This document shows, one piece after another, positions 32,423 through 42,386 of a DNA stretch of 64,000 bases; the stretch's first letter is position 1, and every line of letters starts with the position of its first letter. Origin of the DNA: Schistocerca nitens (taxonomy: Eukaryota > Arthropoda > Insecta > Orthoptera > Acrididae); NCBI RefSeq assembly GCF_023898315.1, contig NC_064623.1, forward strand, positions 17,993,140 through 18,057,139. Direction: 5' to 3'. The notes beneath the pieces are model-generated. The model worked only from the letters and a program-made list of their open reading frames with translations, was not told the DNA's origin and ran no database searches. The translations under genes and the position numbers were made by a program.

Positions 32423-32630
32423 GGCCGCGTGGGATTAGCCGAGCGGTCTTGGGCGCTGCAGTCGTGGACTGTGCGGCTGGTCCCGGCGGAGGTTCGAGTC
32501 CTCCCTCGGGCATGGGTGTGTGTGTGTGTGTTTGTCCTTAGGATAATTTAGGTTAAGTAGCGTGTAAGCTTAGGGACTGATGATCTTAGCAGTTAAGTCC
32601 CATAAGATTTCACACACATTTGAACATTAT
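32423..32630 (+). mobile_element. SINE family 2, full length, 10-bp TSD
   Basis: Head GCCGCGTGGGATTAGCCGAG, B box GGTTCGAGTCC, a GT-rich segment, and body ending CATAAGATTTCACACACATTT. Perfect duplication CCTTACAAAG at 32413-32422 and 32631-32640. Sits inside the hAT fossil. Confidence 0.95.
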
Positions 32631-32802
32631 CCTTACAAAGCACGTGAATTTCTTGAGCAGAACTATTCAGAGTAGGCATAAACTAATTACTGAAGTTTCG
32701 CACACCGCTTTGGATTTTAAAAGAAAATTGCAGTTGTGGATGAAGTAACATTCAGAAATGTCAGTTGCGCACTTTTCGAATGTTGCTCTAGTTATAAATA
32801 TA

Positions 32803-34195
32803 CACTACTGGACATTAAAATTGCTACACCACGACGATGACGTGCGACATACACCAAATTTAACAGACAGGAAGAAGGTGCTGTGATGTGCAAATGATTA
32901 CCTTTTCAGAGCACAAGGTTGGCGCCGGTGGCGACACCTACAACGTGCTGACATGAGGAAAGTTTCCAACCGATTTCTCGTACACAAACAGCAGTTGACC
33001 GGCGTTGCCTGGTGAAACGTTGTTGTGATGCCTCGTGTAAGGGGGAGAAATGCGTACCATCACGTTTCCGACTTTCTTAAAGGTCGGATTGTAGCCTATC
33101 GCGATTGCGGTTTATCGTACCGTAACATTGCTGCTCGCGTTGGTCGAGATCGAATCACTGTTAGCAGAATATGGAATCGGTGGCTTCACGAGGGTAATAC
33201 GGAACGCCGTGCTGGATCACAACGGCCTCGTATCACTAGCAGTCGAGATGACAGGCATCTTATCCGCATGGCTGTAACGGATCGTGCAGCCTCCTCTTAA
33301 TCCCTGAGTCAACAGATGGGAACGTTTGCAAGACAATAACCATCTGCACGAACAGTTCGACGACGTTTGCAGCAGTATGGACTATCAGCTCGGAGACCGT
33401 GGCTGCGGTTACCCTTGACGCTGCATCACAGACAGGATTGTGTACTCAACGACGAACCTGGGTGCACGAATGGCAAAACGTTATTTTTTTTCGGATGAAT
33501 CCAGGTTCTGTTTACAGCATCATGATGGTCGCATCCGTGTTTGGCGACATCGCGGTGAATGCACATTGGAAGCGTGTATTCGTCATCGCCATACTGTCGT
33601 ATCACCCGGCGTGATGGTATGGGGTGCCATTGGTTACACGTCTCGGTCACTTCTTGTTCGCACTGACGACACTTTGAACAGCGGACGTTACATTTCAGAT
33701 GTGTCACGACCCGTGACTTTACCCTTCATTCGATCCCTGCGAAACCCTACATTTCAGCAGGATAATGCATGACCGCATGTTGGAAGTCCTGTACGGGCCT
33801 TTCTGGATACAGAAAATGTTCGACTGCTGCCCTGGCCAGCACATTCTCCGGATATCTCACCAATTGAAAACTTCTGGTCAATGGTGGCCAAGCAACTGGC
33901 TCGTCACAATACACCAGTCACTACTCTTGATGAACTGTGGTATCTTTTTGAAGCTGCATGGGCAGCTGTACCTATGCACGCCATCCAAGCTGTGTTTGAC
34001 TCAATGCCCAGGCGTATCAAGCCCGTTATTACGGCCAGAGGTGGTTGTTCTGGTTACTGATTTCTCAGGATCTATGCACCCAAATTGCGTGACAATGTAA
34101 TCATATGTCACTTCTAGTAGAATATATTTGTCCAATGAATACCCGTTTATCATCTGCATTTCTTCCTGGTGTAGCGATTTTAATGGCCAGTAGTG
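32803..34195 (+). mobile_element. Tc1-like element, copy 2 (1393 bp)
   Basis: TIRs CACTACTGGACATTAAAATT and complement of GATTTTAATGGCCAGTAGTG, flanked by TA at 32801-32802 and 34196-34197. Transposase starts at ATG 33028 but is broken: TAA at 33298-33300, a further TAA near 33340, a short deletion near 33435 removing the codons around the first catalytic block's approach, an extra T in a T run near 33490, and GCATGA in place of GCACGA near 33769. The D, D and E blocks (SDESRF, QQDNA, SPIENFW) are still readable. Inserted in the hAT fossil. Confidence 0.92.
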
Positions 34196-34975
34196 TAAGG
34201 TATCTTGAAAGGGATACACTGAAGCGAACATTTTGATGACTTTCTTACGGTGCTACAGACTTCGTTCTAAAAAACTTTGATAGCATATTTAGTGAATTAG
34301 ATTTTAGTATTTTTTGCACCTCGCTTTGCAGTGAACGCTGAAAGTGCGAGTCCTGAAATTCAACTGGAGCTCATCAAATTTCAGCACAGTAGTATGCTTA
34401 GGGAGAAGTTTCGCAACGCAGAAAATATTGAAGTGTTTTACAACGACTGCCCTAGAGAACAGAGCCTGCAAATGTTCAAAATAGCTGCTCATGTCTACAA
34501 TGTGTAAAAGGGACCACGTATTTGTGGGAGATTGTTTTTTGAAGTAAAAAATTAACAAAATCGAAGCTCAAGAGTACTCTTACCGAAGCAATGCGTTTGA
34601 TGATCGCTAATCTCAGTCCAAACATCGAGATGCTATCAACGAATCATTTGAAAAGTATTGTAGAGTAAAAAACGAATGAAAAGTAGGCCCCCTCCGAACG
34701 TGATATTTCTGTGTTAGATTACATACAGGGTGACAATTATTGAACTACATGAAAAAAACGTAAACTAATTATAAAGTACGGCGTGCACGCACTTTATTCA
34801 ACACGTAAACGTCACTACAGGTATTCGGATTGAGGTTATGACATGTTCGATATGCCTGCCATCATTGGCGATGATGTGGCGCAGACGAACAGCGGAATTC
34901 TGCATGACCCGCTGAAGTGTCGGAACATCGATGCTGTCGGTGGCCTCCTGAATGGCTGTTTTCAGCTGAGATATA

Positions 34976-36310
34976 CGAGGGCGGTTCAGAAAGTAACCTC
35001 CGATTGGTCACAGTGCGGGTTGTGGGGGGAGTAGCGACGCCATCTGTGCGTTCACGCACTCAACAGGTTGGTCGGCATCAAGCCGTGGTCGAGTGAACGT
35101 CGTACCTGCGCTAGTTTAGTTTTTGTGGCAGTTTGAAATGTGTGCTGCAATAGAAAACCCCGCCAAATGTGAAGTGCGTGCTGTCATAAGGTTTTTCACA
35201 GCCAAAGGATATTCTGCAGCAGCTATTCATCGTGAGCTTTGTGCCGTGTACGGACCAAGAGTTATGAGTGAAGGAGTTGTCCGTGAATGGGTACGTTTAT
35301 TTAAAAGTGGACGAGAAAACGTTCATGATGAAGAGAGGAGTGGTAGACCATCATTGGTGACTGACGAACTCGTTCAGACAGTTGATGCAAAAGTTCGTGA
35401 AAATCGACGTTTCTCAATGTCGGAGTTGTCTACTGGTTTTCCACAGATTTCTAAGACTCTCTTGTACGAGATAGTGACAGCAAGATTGGGTTACCGTAAG
35501 TTCTGTGCACGATGGGTGCCCAAAATTCTTACCGACCACCACAAAACTCAAAGAATGGCCTCTGCATTAGACTTTCTGTCACGTTATGAGGACGAAGGAG
35601 AACCATTGTTAAACAGAATCGTGACCGGTGACGAAACCTGGATTAAGTACGTGAACCCTGAGACAAAAGAACAATCAAAGATGTGGGCACATTCAAATTC
35701 GCCTACCAAACCAAGAAAAGCCTCGCAAGATTTTTCTGCCAGAAAACTGATGGCAACGGTGTTTTGGGATGCCAAAGTGGTGTTGTTGGTTGAATTCATG
35801 GAACGTGGTACGACCATTAATCAAGACGTGTACTGTGAAACAATAAAAAAGTTACGACGGGCTATACAGAACAAACGATGTGGTATGCTGACTTCCGGTA
35901 TCGTTTTTTTGCACGATAACGCCCGTCCTCACGCTGCTCGCAGAACAACGGCCCTTCTTGAGTCCTTCAAGTGGGACGTTGTCAACCATCCACCTTACAG
36001 CCCAGACCTGGCGCCAAGTGATTATCACCTCGTCATGCATTTGAAGAAATGGCTCGGGTCACAGCGGTTTGATGACGACGAAGAGCTCAAAGATGCGGTC
36101 ACAGGCTGGCTCCAGGCACAAGCGGGTGATTTTTATGCAGAAGGAATTTCAAAGCTTGTGAAGAGATACGGTAAGTGCCTCAATCGCTATGGAGACTATG
36201 TAGAAAAATAGTGCAAAGATGTAGTTGTAAGATGTATATATTAAAATATTTTTATTTAACTTGGTGTATTTTTTTAAATCAACCGGAGGTTACTTTCTGA
36301 ACGGCCCTCG
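34976..36310 (+). mobile_element. Complete mariner element (1335 bp)
   Basis: TIRs CGAGGGCGGTTCAGAAAGTA and complement of TACTTTCTGAACGGCCCTCG, flanked by TA at 34974-34975 and 36311-36312. The left and right TIR pair over about 27 bp with two differences. One uninterrupted transposase gene fills most of it. Both edges fall inside another TA-flanked element, so this is the younger insertion. Confidence 0.95.
35138..36211 (+). CDS. Mariner transposase, intact, DD34D
   Basis: 357 aa, slightly above the usual mariner length of about 345-350. Cuts and pastes its own element into TA dinucleotides in the nucleus. Residues 1-120: paired HTH region with ENVHDEERSGRPS linker (60-72). WVPK (126-129) stands for the WVPHEL motif. 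Catalytic Asp165 (TGDETW), Asp260 (HDNARPH) and Asp295 (SPDLAPSDYHL) are all present, with exactly 34 residues between the last two. ATG 35138 chosen; the frame is open from TTG 35123, but no earlier ATG is in frame. TAG stop, then an A/T-rich 3' end. No stop or shift anywhere; activity is not proven. Confidence 0.95.
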   Translation: MCAAIENPAKCEVRAVIRFFTAKGYSAAAIHRELCAVYGPRVMSEGVVREWVRLFKSGRENVHDEERSGRPSLVTDELVQTVDAKVRENRRFSMSELSTGFPQISKTLLYEIVTARLGYRKFCARWVPKILTDHHKTQRMASALDFLSRYEDEGEPLLNRIVTGDETWIKYVNPETKEQSKMWAHSNSPTKPRKASQDFSARKLMATVFWDAKVVLLVEFMERGTTINQDVYCETIKKLRRAIQNKRCGMLTSGIVFLHDNARPHAARRTTALLESFKWDVVNHPPYSPDLAPSDYHLVMHLKKWLGSQRFDDDEELKDAVTGWLQAQAGDFYAEGISKLVKRYGKCLNRYGDYVEK

Positions 36311-37039
36311 TAGTTTTGCCGGTTATTGCAGTATCGAGGCCCATGCCAGTGGCCTCTGGGTGCCCCATAGACAGAATGCAGTCGCCGAAGTGCTCCTCCA
36401 GGACATGAAACACTCTTCTGCTTCGATGGGGTCCGAGCTCCGTCTTGCATGAACCACATCTTGTGTAAATCAGGATCACTTTGGATATGGGGGATGAAAT
36501 CATCTTCCGAAACCTTCACGTACCGTTCGGTAGTCACCGATTCTTGACTGTTAGCACACTTGGACCGGTTGTCTTCGGCTTGAACTTGGTCGCAGACTTG
36601 CTTAGAGCCGTAGTTGGGCTGTTATTGCTCGCATACATAGTAGACCTTCACAAGCGCTATGCACTCAGGCACGCTGCACTGTGCCATTTTCACGTGCAAA
36701 TGGCCGACAACAACAAGGCGCTTGCGCATGCGCATACTAATTCCCATTATGCTCCGCGGCCATGAGTGCAGTTTGAAAGTCCTAACGCAAACCGTTCAGA
36801 AGTTATGACGATTTTATTTCGTATAGTTCAATAATTGTCACCTCTGTATATTAAGTTAACAAAGTATAATGATAGAAGCGCGTCTTCTTTGCTTATTACA
36901 TTATGTCTGTGCTGTATTTGTGATCAAGAAATTAAGTCGACAAGAGTGGTATTTTATTCTCCTTTTGTTGACCCATGTGCACTCTCCGCGCTCACCCTTG
37001 CACGATTGATGTTGGTACGCTTGTTACGGGCCGTAACTG

Positions 37040-38405
37040 CTTTCAACCTACAGACTCCTTCTTCTTCTACGTGATCAGGCCCAGTGGACCGCACGGTGCT
37101 ACAAGTTTCCTCCTCCGTTGCATTCTGTCCATTGCTGCCACCGCCATCCGTCCACATCTATTGACACTTGGTTTAAATCTTCATGGAGTCCATCCCTCCA
37201 ACGCTTCTTGGGCCTCCCTGGCGGTCTCTTTCCTGTAGGTGTGAAATCCAGGAGCTTCCGAGGCCATCTGTGATCCTCCATCCTGGCCACATGGCCGGCC
37301 CACTGCATTCGTTTGGCTTTGACAGTTCCTGCTATGTTGGGCCGCTGGTATAGTTCCTCAAGCTCTTGGTTGTTTATGATGCTCCATTCCCCTGTGCCTG
37401 TACCCAGAACCAGACCGAAAATCTTCCGAAGCTCTTTTCTCTCAAAAAACGAGGAGCTTATGGAAGTCCTGTTTTCGGATACTCCATGTCTCACAGCCAC
37501 AAAGAGCAACATGGTGGATGAGGGTTTTGTACAGCCGAATCTTGAACTGTCTGGAGAGATATCTGGACCGAAGCATTTGTGCTAGGCCGTGGTAACATCG
37601 GTTTCCTGCTTGTATTGTGGTATTGATATCTGCTTCACACGACGAGTTCTCAGTGAAAAGTGCCCCTAGGTATTTGAATTCATGCACTCTCTTGTAGGAC
37701 CGGTCCCCAACCTGCAGTGATTCTAGACGACCAGCAGTCTGACAATGACCACGCGTCATAACGAGGTACTCTGTCTCGGCTTCGTTTAGGTTTAGCCCAA
37801 ATTTGCTGGCAGCCTCCTTTAGTGCTCTGGTCATTTGCTCCAACTCCTCTTCAGACCTGGAGAGTAAACACATGTCGTTTACATAGGCTAAGTATGCCAG
37901 TCTCTTTCCTTCGATTTCAATCCCTTCGTTCTCATGGAAGGTCTAGCGTACGACCTTCTCGAGGACAAAGTTGAACAGGATAGGGGACAACCCATCTCCT
38001 CGCCTGTGTCCTGTCACAATCTCAGATTCCACAGTTACGCGATTTCCCATCTTCACCTTCGCACGTGTTTCGCTTAGAGAGATCTTTATCAGATTGATGA
38101 GCTTCTCTGCATTGCCAAACTCTTAAAGAGCTGAACAGGCTCTTGCGGTGTATACAATCATAGGCCTTCTTACAACCAACGAGTAAAATGTGCAAATCTT
38201 TACCATATTCACTCAGTTTCTCAGTGAGCTGCTGGTGATTGAAGATGTGATCTACTGTTGACCGCCCTGGCCGGAAACCTCTCTGGTACTCCCCAATCAT
38301 CGATTCTGCCACTGGCTGAATTCTATGTATGAGGCAATTGGACAGGATCTTATAGCAGACGTTAAGCAGGACGATTCCTCGATAGTTGTCCCATTTCAGT
38401 TTACT
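37040..38405 (-). mobile_element. LINE (family C), RT domain to 3' end
   Basis: Minus strand, in order: NYRGIVLLNVCYKILS, IGEYQRGFRPGRSTVDHIF (RT fingers), LHILLVGCKKAYD (motif A, normally FVDYxxAYD; first Asp is Gly), then AYLAYVNDMCLLSRSEEELE (YxDD position, here YVND), LNLNEAETEYLVMTRG, FKYLGALFTENSS, LYKTLIHHVALCGCETWSIR, MQWAGHVARMEDHRWPRKLL, PGRPKKRWRDGLHEDL. Frameshifts near 38100, 37900 and 37440. Both Asp-bearing motifs are damaged. 5' end cut by the tRNA-like palindrome at 38406. Confidence 0.88.
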
Positions 38406-38822
38406 CCTTGCAGAATGAATTTTCCACTCTGCAGCGGAGTGTGAGTTGATAAGAAGCTTCCTGGCAGACTAAAACTGTGTGCCGGACCGAGAGTCGAACT
38501 CAGGACCTTTGCCTTACGCGGACGACTGCTCTATCGAGTGAGCTACACAAGAACGACTCGCGATCTGGTTCTGGAAGCTTCCCTCTGGCTGTGTCTAAGC
38601 CATGTCTTCGCAATGTCCTTTCTTCCTGGAGTGCTGGTCTTGCCTCTGTGAAGTTTGGAAGCTAGGAGATGAGTTACCGACGGAAGGAAAATTGTGAGGA
38701 CGGGTAGTGTTCGTCATTGGACAACTCAACCGGTAGAGCACTTTCCCGCGAAATGCAAAGGTCGCGAGTTCGAGTCTCGGTCCGGCACACAGTTTTAATC
38801 TGGCAGGAAGTTTCATACACAA
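38406..38822. mobile_element. Palindromic tRNA-like element (tRNA-Ser-CGA-like arms)
   Basis: Outer ends are TTTTCCACTCTGCAGCGGAG (left) and CTGGCAGGAAGTTTCATAC (right). A tRNA-like unit lies on minus at about 38482-38553 and on plus at about 38716-38790 (GGTAGAGCACTTTCCCGCGA, GCGAGTTCGAGTCTCGG). Arms are inverted copies around a spacer. Same family as 58850-59567. It cuts the LINE at 38405. Target duplication not resolved because the right edge is close to the mariner at 38829. Confidence 0.8.
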
Positions 38823-38828
38823 TATTTA

Positions 38829-39705
38829 CGAGGGTAATCTCAAAAGTAAGGTCTCCTACTTTTTATAAGCATATAGACCTGATTATTTCTACAATGGTTT
38901 GCAGCTTGAACATTTAGCTATGTTTCGACATAATCACCATTTATGTCGATGCAATTTTCTAGACGCCGTGGCAGTTTTTGTATGCCCATCTCACACCAGC
39001 TCGCCGCCATGCTGTTCAGAAATTTATGAACCTCTTCTTTTACCTCGTCGTCGGAGCTAAATCGCTTTCCGGCCAAATGTTCTTTTAACCAGTCCAGAAA
39101 GTTGTCCTGTTCGGCTGCAAGGCAGTGAAGAAATTCGCTGGAAGCATCAACTCGTTGCTGCATGTGGTCTTCAGTCAGCATGCACGGCACCCATTTTGCG
39201 CGCACTTTCCGTTAGTTCAACGTTTCCGGTAAAATTCTGTGAGCGGTGCTTCGGGAAACCGCAGGAACCAACGCGCAGAGATCATCCAGGGTGATCGGCT
39301 TCACGCGTGCTTTGCTCAACCTTCATCACCTCAGAAGTTAACGGTCTCCCGCTCCTTTGTTCGTCGTGAACTTCTGTCCGACCAGCTGCAAACTCTCTAC
39401 ACCACTTACGAACACTTTTGACATCCATGCACGACTCACGATACACTTCCGTCAGTTGGCGATGGGTTTCAATCGGCGCAGTGCCCTTTGCGATCAAAAA
39501 CCAAATAACTACGCGCAATTCGCACTTGGCGGTAACATCCAACGGGAGCTCCATTCTGAACGGCTGCCAAGCCAAGACTGAGCGCCTGAGCATGTTTACT
39601 CACAGCGTGTGAAGCACTCTCCATAACAGTGTGACGAACTGCCGCACAGACAGAGTTGTGTACTTATAAAAATAATAGGAGACCTTACTTTTGGGATTAC
39701 CCTCG
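38829..39705 (-). mobile_element. Internally deleted mariner (877 bp)
   Basis: TIRs CGAGGGTAATCTCAAAAGTA and complement of TACTTTTGGGATTACCCTCG, flanked by TA (38827-38828 and 39706-39707). Minus-strand transposase keeps the N-terminal HTH region (39593-39282: VIWFLIAKGTAPIETHRQL, GRTEVHDEQRSGRP) and the C-terminal end (39205-38918: AKWVPCMLTEDH, HLAGKRFSSDDEVKEEV, RRLENCIDINGDYVE). The segment with all three catalytic Asp residues is missing between CLAAEQDNFLD and WLKEHLA. Confidence 0.9.
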
Positions 39706-39767
39706 TACTTCGCGGCTCTGCGGTACTCATTACGCAGTGAAAATATGGTCCTTTAGGAGCGGTACGT

Positions 39768-39870
39768 TGGTTCAAATGGTTCAAATTGCTCTGAGCACTA
39801 TGGGATTTAACATCTGAGGTCACGCGGTTCCAGACTGTAGCGCCTATAACCGCACGGCCACTCCGGCCGG
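39768..39870 (-). mobile_element. SINE family 1a, internally deleted
   Basis: Body end (CAATTTGAACC, GCTCTGAGCACTATGGGAT) is joined directly to the 5' head (ACGCGGTTCCAGACTGTAGC, GGCCACTCCGGCCGG), losing the B box and central body. Flanks GCGGTACGTT and GCGGTTCGGTT may be a worn duplication. It lies in the pol-side continuation of the gypsy-like element. Confidence 0.8.
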
Positions 39871-42386
39871 CGGTTCGGTTACATTTTTGCGGTATGTCTA
39901 CAAGTTCCTTTTCTATTTTTGTTCCTTCATTGTATCTCAGCATACAAAGTTTATGGCTGTCATCCGTGAATGTGCCCTCACTACACCATCCTGCAGCCAA
40001 CAACGGAGAGCGTATTGCGGCTGTCTTTAGTTTAACGGATGAGCATTAGTGGGTTGACAGTAGTCTGTCACTTCCTCTAACCTCACATTGTGGTTCTGGT
40101 TGTTGTTGTTGCTACTGTTGGGTTGGCCACCCTGCCTCCCCGATGGTGTAATTTGATATTGTGTATGGCTCTGGTTTTGCGGTGGTCGGTTGTAATTCTG
40201 TGATGGACCTGGGTTGGCGTTCCATTGTGGCGCTGTGTTTTGTTGCCACTGTGGTATCGGTTCATTACAACCACGCCACTGGTTTCGGTTGTTCCGCCAT
40301 TGCGGATTGCCGTTACCACTATATCCATTAGTAATGCGTCCATCATGATGTCTCTTCCGATTTTGACGATTATACCAGTTGCCGTGATAACCATTGCCAT
40401 TGTTTGTGCCTCGATTCTGTTGCCGGCGCTCTTCCCTATTCCCGTTACCATTTGGTACTAAGTTACTACCATTACTGTGGCTGCTATTGTAATCGGCTTT
40501 TTGTTGATTACAGCCTGCATGGTTCCACTTGTTGTCGATTTTCATATCTTCGATCAATAAGTCAACAGAATCCACTATTTCCATGAATTGTTCAATATCG
40601 TATTCCGGCACAGTGATGAAATATCTTTTAATTTCACTGGGCAACTTCATTTTTATTAATCTAATTATGTCACGATCGGACATTGGCTCGTCCCAGTAAC
40701 TGGTTTTGTTTATATACTTTTCGAAATATTTGCGTAACGTTCCCATCTTAGGACTGTACATTTCTGGACTGTACAACTCCTTTCGTAGTCTTTCTTGGAC
40801 GCTATCGGACCAGAATTTTTGCAAGAAAGCACCTTCAAACTGTTGCATCGTTAGACATTTTTCGGACACGTCGGTGGCCCACAGTGCCGCGTCACCTTGA
40901 ATAATGGAGACCACGAACTGTATTCTTTGTCTTTCAGTCCATGTCCTGGGAAACACATTCCTGAAGCTCTTAATAAATACAACAGGGTGGACATTTCGTT
41001 TTTCGCTATTGAAAGGTTGGAATGTCCTGTGTTTTATTACATTGTCCTCTTTTTTTGCACATCTGATTGCTACATTCTGTGACATTCATTACTTCGTGAT
41101 GTGCGCTGCACGGTATCGCATGTTGTTCGTGCTCATAATTCGCATTAGGTTGCGGTTGCGCACTCGCACCCTGCCTACCGTCAGCGTTATTATAGTAATC
41201 ATTACGCGGAGTCGGATTCATTATCTGTCCGCCACTGTTTACATTGCTTTCCAACGCAGACAGTCTCCGCGCGACCCCCTGTTGCCGGCCGACGTGGCCG
41301 TGCGGTTAAAGGCGCTGCAGTCTGGAACGGCAAGACCGCTACGGTCGCAGGTTCGAATCCTGCCTCGGGCATGGATGTTTGTGATGTCCTTAGGTTAGTT
41401 AGGTTTAACTAGTTCTAAGTTCTAGGGGACTAATGACCTCAGCAGTTGAGTCCCATAGTGCTCAGAGCCACCTCCTGTTGCCAATTTGGCAACTCCGCTG
41501 TCACACGGGATTTGATCTGTGTTAATTCGGCACGTAGTGCAGCAGCGCTAGCGTCAATATTTACACTGGCGGCCGCAGTCGCTTGTTCTACAGCTGTCTT
41601 TACGTCGCTTTCAATCTTTGCAGATATCTCGCGATCCTTTACTTCTAGCCATTCATTTAATTCTTTTTCTGTTTTTTGAGCTTGCACTTCCAAATATGCG
41701 TCAGTACTTTTCCGTGCATCTATCTCCACATTATCCACGCGGTTGGTTAAAGTCTGGGCATTATCTTCAAGCCTAGCCTGCGATATCTGTAATTTTTGCA
41801 TTTCGCCGGCTAAGCTTTGCACAAGATCGGGTATTTCTTTGCACGCGTCCCGCATCTCGGCAAGTTCGCTTTGGATACTGTCTACTTTTGCTTCACTGCG
41901 CTGCTCTTGCTCAATGAGCTTTTGCGTTAATTTTTTCTCCTACTCATGCAGCATCTGAGCCAGTTTTCCGTCTCTTTGTTTTTCCCTCTGTTCTGACATT
42001 CTTTCTTTTTCTCTTTCTTTCTGTTCTCTTTGTTGCTCTTGCTCATAGAGCATCTGAGCCAGTTTCTGGTCTCTTTCCCTATCTCTTTCTTCTAACCCGC
42101 GCAGAAATTCTGCAAATGGGTCTGCAATCGGTGAGCATACTGGTGCCCCGCTTAATGTAGCACTCGATTGGCCCCCCTGCCCAGGCAGTGGAGTTGTTAC
42201 TCTATTCCCATTCTGCTGTGGAGCGTCATTCACCGACCACAGATCCTCGCCCCCCGCTCCGGAAATTATGTTATCCGAGGCGGTGGCTTGGGATTCGTTT
42301 ACGTATTGCAAATGACCCTCACTTTCCATATTAATAAAATTTTGTTCGTCTGGTACGGATGCTTTAGCTTGTCCTATCTTACCCAT
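39871..42386 (-). pseudogene. Gypsy-like LTR-retrotransposon gag (disrupted)
   Basis: Minus-strand gag from ATG 42386 to TAA near 40027. N-terminus (42386-41440) is acidic then coiled-coil (EEQQREQKEREKERM region; SLAGEMQKLQISQARLEDNA). A capsid-like domain follows at 41085-40560 (FIKSFRNVFP, GDAALWATDVSEKC, FLQKFWS, LRKYFEKYINKTSYWDEP), then an Asn/Gln/Arg-rich tail that may bind RNA; no CCHC knuckle seen. Breaks: one stop at about 41938, the SINE at 41287-41469, and a frameshift near 41085. Downstream (40003-39871) a short open stretch (DDSHKLCMLRYNEG) may be the start of pol, cut by later inserts. Confidence 0.8.
41287..41469 (+). mobile_element. SINE family 1a inside gag, 13-bp TSD
   Basis: Head GGCCGACGTGGCCGTGCGGT, B box GGTTCGAATCC, full body. 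Flanks ACCCCCTGTTGCC (41274-41286) and ACCTCCTGTTGCC (41470-41482) differ once. Removing it plus one flank (196 bp) restores the gag frame. Confidence 0.93.

Larger units (their letters stand above)
32046..34668 (+). pseudogene. hAT transposase fossil (ZBED-like), split by SINE and Tc1
   Basis: Three plus-strand segments read in order. 32046-32412: YCVLHRINLLSECA, DVVKTNNKLRSHGLGYRMFK, LRENVALFMDMKG (the CxxHRxxLxSxxL...LFxxLxxEV and ELRxEVxxFL blocks). 32631-32802: ALDFKRKLQLWMK, SVAHFSNVALV. 34196-34668: RFDDF, FAVNAESASPEIQLELIKFQ, FYNDCPREQ, then KSKLKSTLTEAMRLMIANLS with a stop at 34666-34668 (C-terminal dimerisation region). Frameshifts and stops; the N-terminal BED finger is not seen. 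Confidence 0.75.
34726..36846 (-). mobile_element. Older mariner/IS630-like element hosting the intact mariner
   Basis: TIRs CAGGGTGACAATTATTGAAC (left) and complement of AGTTCAATAATTGTCACCTCTG (right), flanked by TA (34724-34725 and 36847-36848). Minus-strand coding scraps: FMQDGARTPSKQKSVSCPGG and YGAPRGHWHGPRY to the right of the insert, then ISQLKTAIQEA, QRVMQNSAVRLRHIIANDGR to the left (C-terminus). Without the insert about 784 bp remain, so most of the transposase was already lost. Confidence 0.85.

Noticed and set aside
33765..34100. 111-aa frame MHDRMLEVLYGPFW
   Set aside because: Out-of-frame reading of the Tc1 transposase C-terminus; the same shadow appears at 8126-8410 and 50120 onward in the sister copies.
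41446..41958. Plus-strand frames opposite gag
   Set aside because: Antisense shadows of the coiled-coil gag frame, which has coherent domains on minus.
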